Positions 62,908-64,000 of a stretch of 64,000 bases of DNA are shown piece by piece; within the stretch, counting starts at the first letter, position 1, and every line of letters starts with the position of its first letter. The notes beneath the pieces are model-generated. The model had not been told where the DNA came from, made no database searches, and was given only the letters and a program-made list of their open reading frames with translations. Source of the DNA: Candidatus Lambdaproteobacteria bacterium RIFOXYD2_FULL_56_26 (lineage in GTDB: Bacteria; SAR324; XYD2-FULL-50-16); NCBI GenBank assembly GCA_001783715.1, contig MFNF01000040.1:1-64000 (forward strand), given 5' to 3'. The position numbers were made by a program, and so were the translations under genes.

Positions 62908-63786
62908 ATGACCCAGTCCATGACCGGCTTTTGCAAGGCCTCGGTGACCCTAGACGGTAAAAGCTGTTTTGTGGAGATGCGCTCGGTGAACCACCGTTTT
63001 TTGGAAGCCAGGATTTATCTGCCCAAGCCTTATGCCTTGATGGAAGAGGAACTGAAAAAGGGCCTCAAAAACCACCTCAGCCGGGGCAAGGTGGACGTGA
63101 CCCTGACCCTGGATGGGGTTGAGGCTTCCGAAGGCCGTCTGGCGGTGGACCCCAAGGTTTGGGGGAACTTCCAGTCCCTCCACAAACAGTTGGAAAGCGA
63201 ACTGGGCCAGCCGATCGCCGTTGGGCTGACCGATCTTTTTCAAATCAAGGGCTTGTTGGTGACCGCCGCCGAAGAGGCCGGGGATTATAATTATTTGGCT
63301 CTGTTCCAGGCAGCCGTCGATGCGGGGGCTAGGTTGCTCAACGCCATGCGGGGCAAGGAAGGGGCGCTGCTCAAGGCGGAGATGTTGGGACACCTGGGTT
63401 TGCTTGAAGGGCTGATCCAAAAGGTCCCCGAATTCAGCAACGAAATGTTGACCAACCACCAGCAACGGCTGGCCCAAAGCTTGGCCAAGCTGGAATTGGA
63501 ACTGGACCCGGACGACCCCAGGGTTTTGCAGGAGATCGGCTTTTTGCTCGACCGGGCGGACATAACCGAAGAAGTAGAGCGGTTCACCGCCCATTTGAGC
63601 CACTTCCGGGATATTTTGGAGGAAACGGAGCCGGTGGGCCGGAAGCTGGACTTTTTGATCCAAGAACTCAACCGTGAAGCCAACACCCTTTGCTCCAAGG
63701 CCGGGCACCCAAGGGTCACCGAAATCGGCGTGACTCTAAAATCAGAACTGGAAAAGATTCGAGAACAGGTCCAGAATATTGAGTGA
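62908..63786 (+). CDS. yicC: YicC-family endoribonuclease-like protein
   Basis: MTQSMTGFCKASV...EMRSVNHRFLEARIYLP; C-terminal GRKLDFLIQELNREANTLCSKAG. Confidence 0.94.
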   Translation: MTQSMTGFCKASVTLDGKSCFVEMRSVNHRFLEARIYLPKPYALMEEELKKGLKNHLSRGKVDVTLTLDGVEASEGRLAVDPKVWGNFQSLHKQLESELGQPIAVGLTDLFQIKGLLVTAAEEAGDYNYLALFQAAVDAGARLLNAMRGKEGALLKAEMLGHLGLLEGLIQKVPEFSNEMLTNHQQRLAQSLAKLELELDPDDPRVLQEIGFLLDRADITEEVERFTAHLSHFRDILEETEPVGRKLDFLIQELNREANTLCSKAGHPRVTEIGVTLKSELEKIREQVQNIE

Positions 63787-63901
63787 AGGGAAGCACTTGG
63801 GGTTGATCCCCAGTTTTGGACGGAAAGCCTGAGGGCTTTCGGGATGGCGGTGGGGAGGTACAAATGGGCCTCCGGCAAAGCTGCATTGTTCCTGGGAGGT
63901 C

Positions 63902-64000
63902 ATGATGGGTTGGTTGCGGAAAAAAAGCCCCCAATTCTGGCTGGGACTTGGTCTGGCACTGTTGTTGGGGGGTTGCAAGGCGGACCAGACCACCAAGAGC
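63902..64000 (+). CDS. Partial lipoprotein gene running off the window
   Basis: MMGWLRKKSPQFWLGLGLALLLGGCKADQTTKS... with lipobox LLGGC. Confidence 0.65.
   Translation, partial: MMGWLRKKSPQFWLGLGLALLLGGCKADQTTKS

Noticed and set aside
1-64000. CRISPR arrays, rRNA operons, prophage or known anti-phage defence cassettes
   Set aside because: No spaced direct repeats, rRNA signatures, phage structural genes or recognisable defence gene sets were seen in the window.

Overview
This 64 kb window looks like ordinary, densely coding chromosome from a Gram-negative, proteobacteria-like organism whose class I cannot fix from sequence alone. I see no rRNA, convincing tRNA, CRISPR array, prophage or intact mobile element. 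Recognisable housekeeping and metabolic genes include mgsA, gph, metF, rsmG, thiE, ftsQ, argD, prfB, rplU-rpmA, fadD, rlpA, a waaF-like heptosyltransferase, livKHMGF, uppS-cdsA-dxr-rseP, a panE-like gene, sppA, thyX, lysC, nth, trmB and yicC. The left edge carries a degraded IS3-family remnant: the start of orfA is fused to the end of orfB, with two frameshifts. The items most worth a second look are: (i) an isolated FliN-like/FliM-like pair in which the FliN-like protein has a ~400-residue acidic N-terminal extension; (ii) a protein with an apparently exported N-terminal region, a TM helix and a C-terminal J-domain; (iii) prfB with an RF2-type programmed +1 frameshift that the ORF track splits; (iv) an inverted-repeat operator candidate over a sigma70-like promoter between doxX and a small gene; (v) a divergent HD-GYP-like protein in an apparent operon with a 655-aa protein of unknown family; (vi) a CMP-acylneuraminate synthetase-like/Gfo-Idh-MocA pair with no synthase in the window; (vii) a small ORF broken by an apparent 1-nt deletion; and (viii) two small membrane ORFs, one absent from the ORF track. 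Everything was read by eye. Family names come from motif recognition, not database searches.
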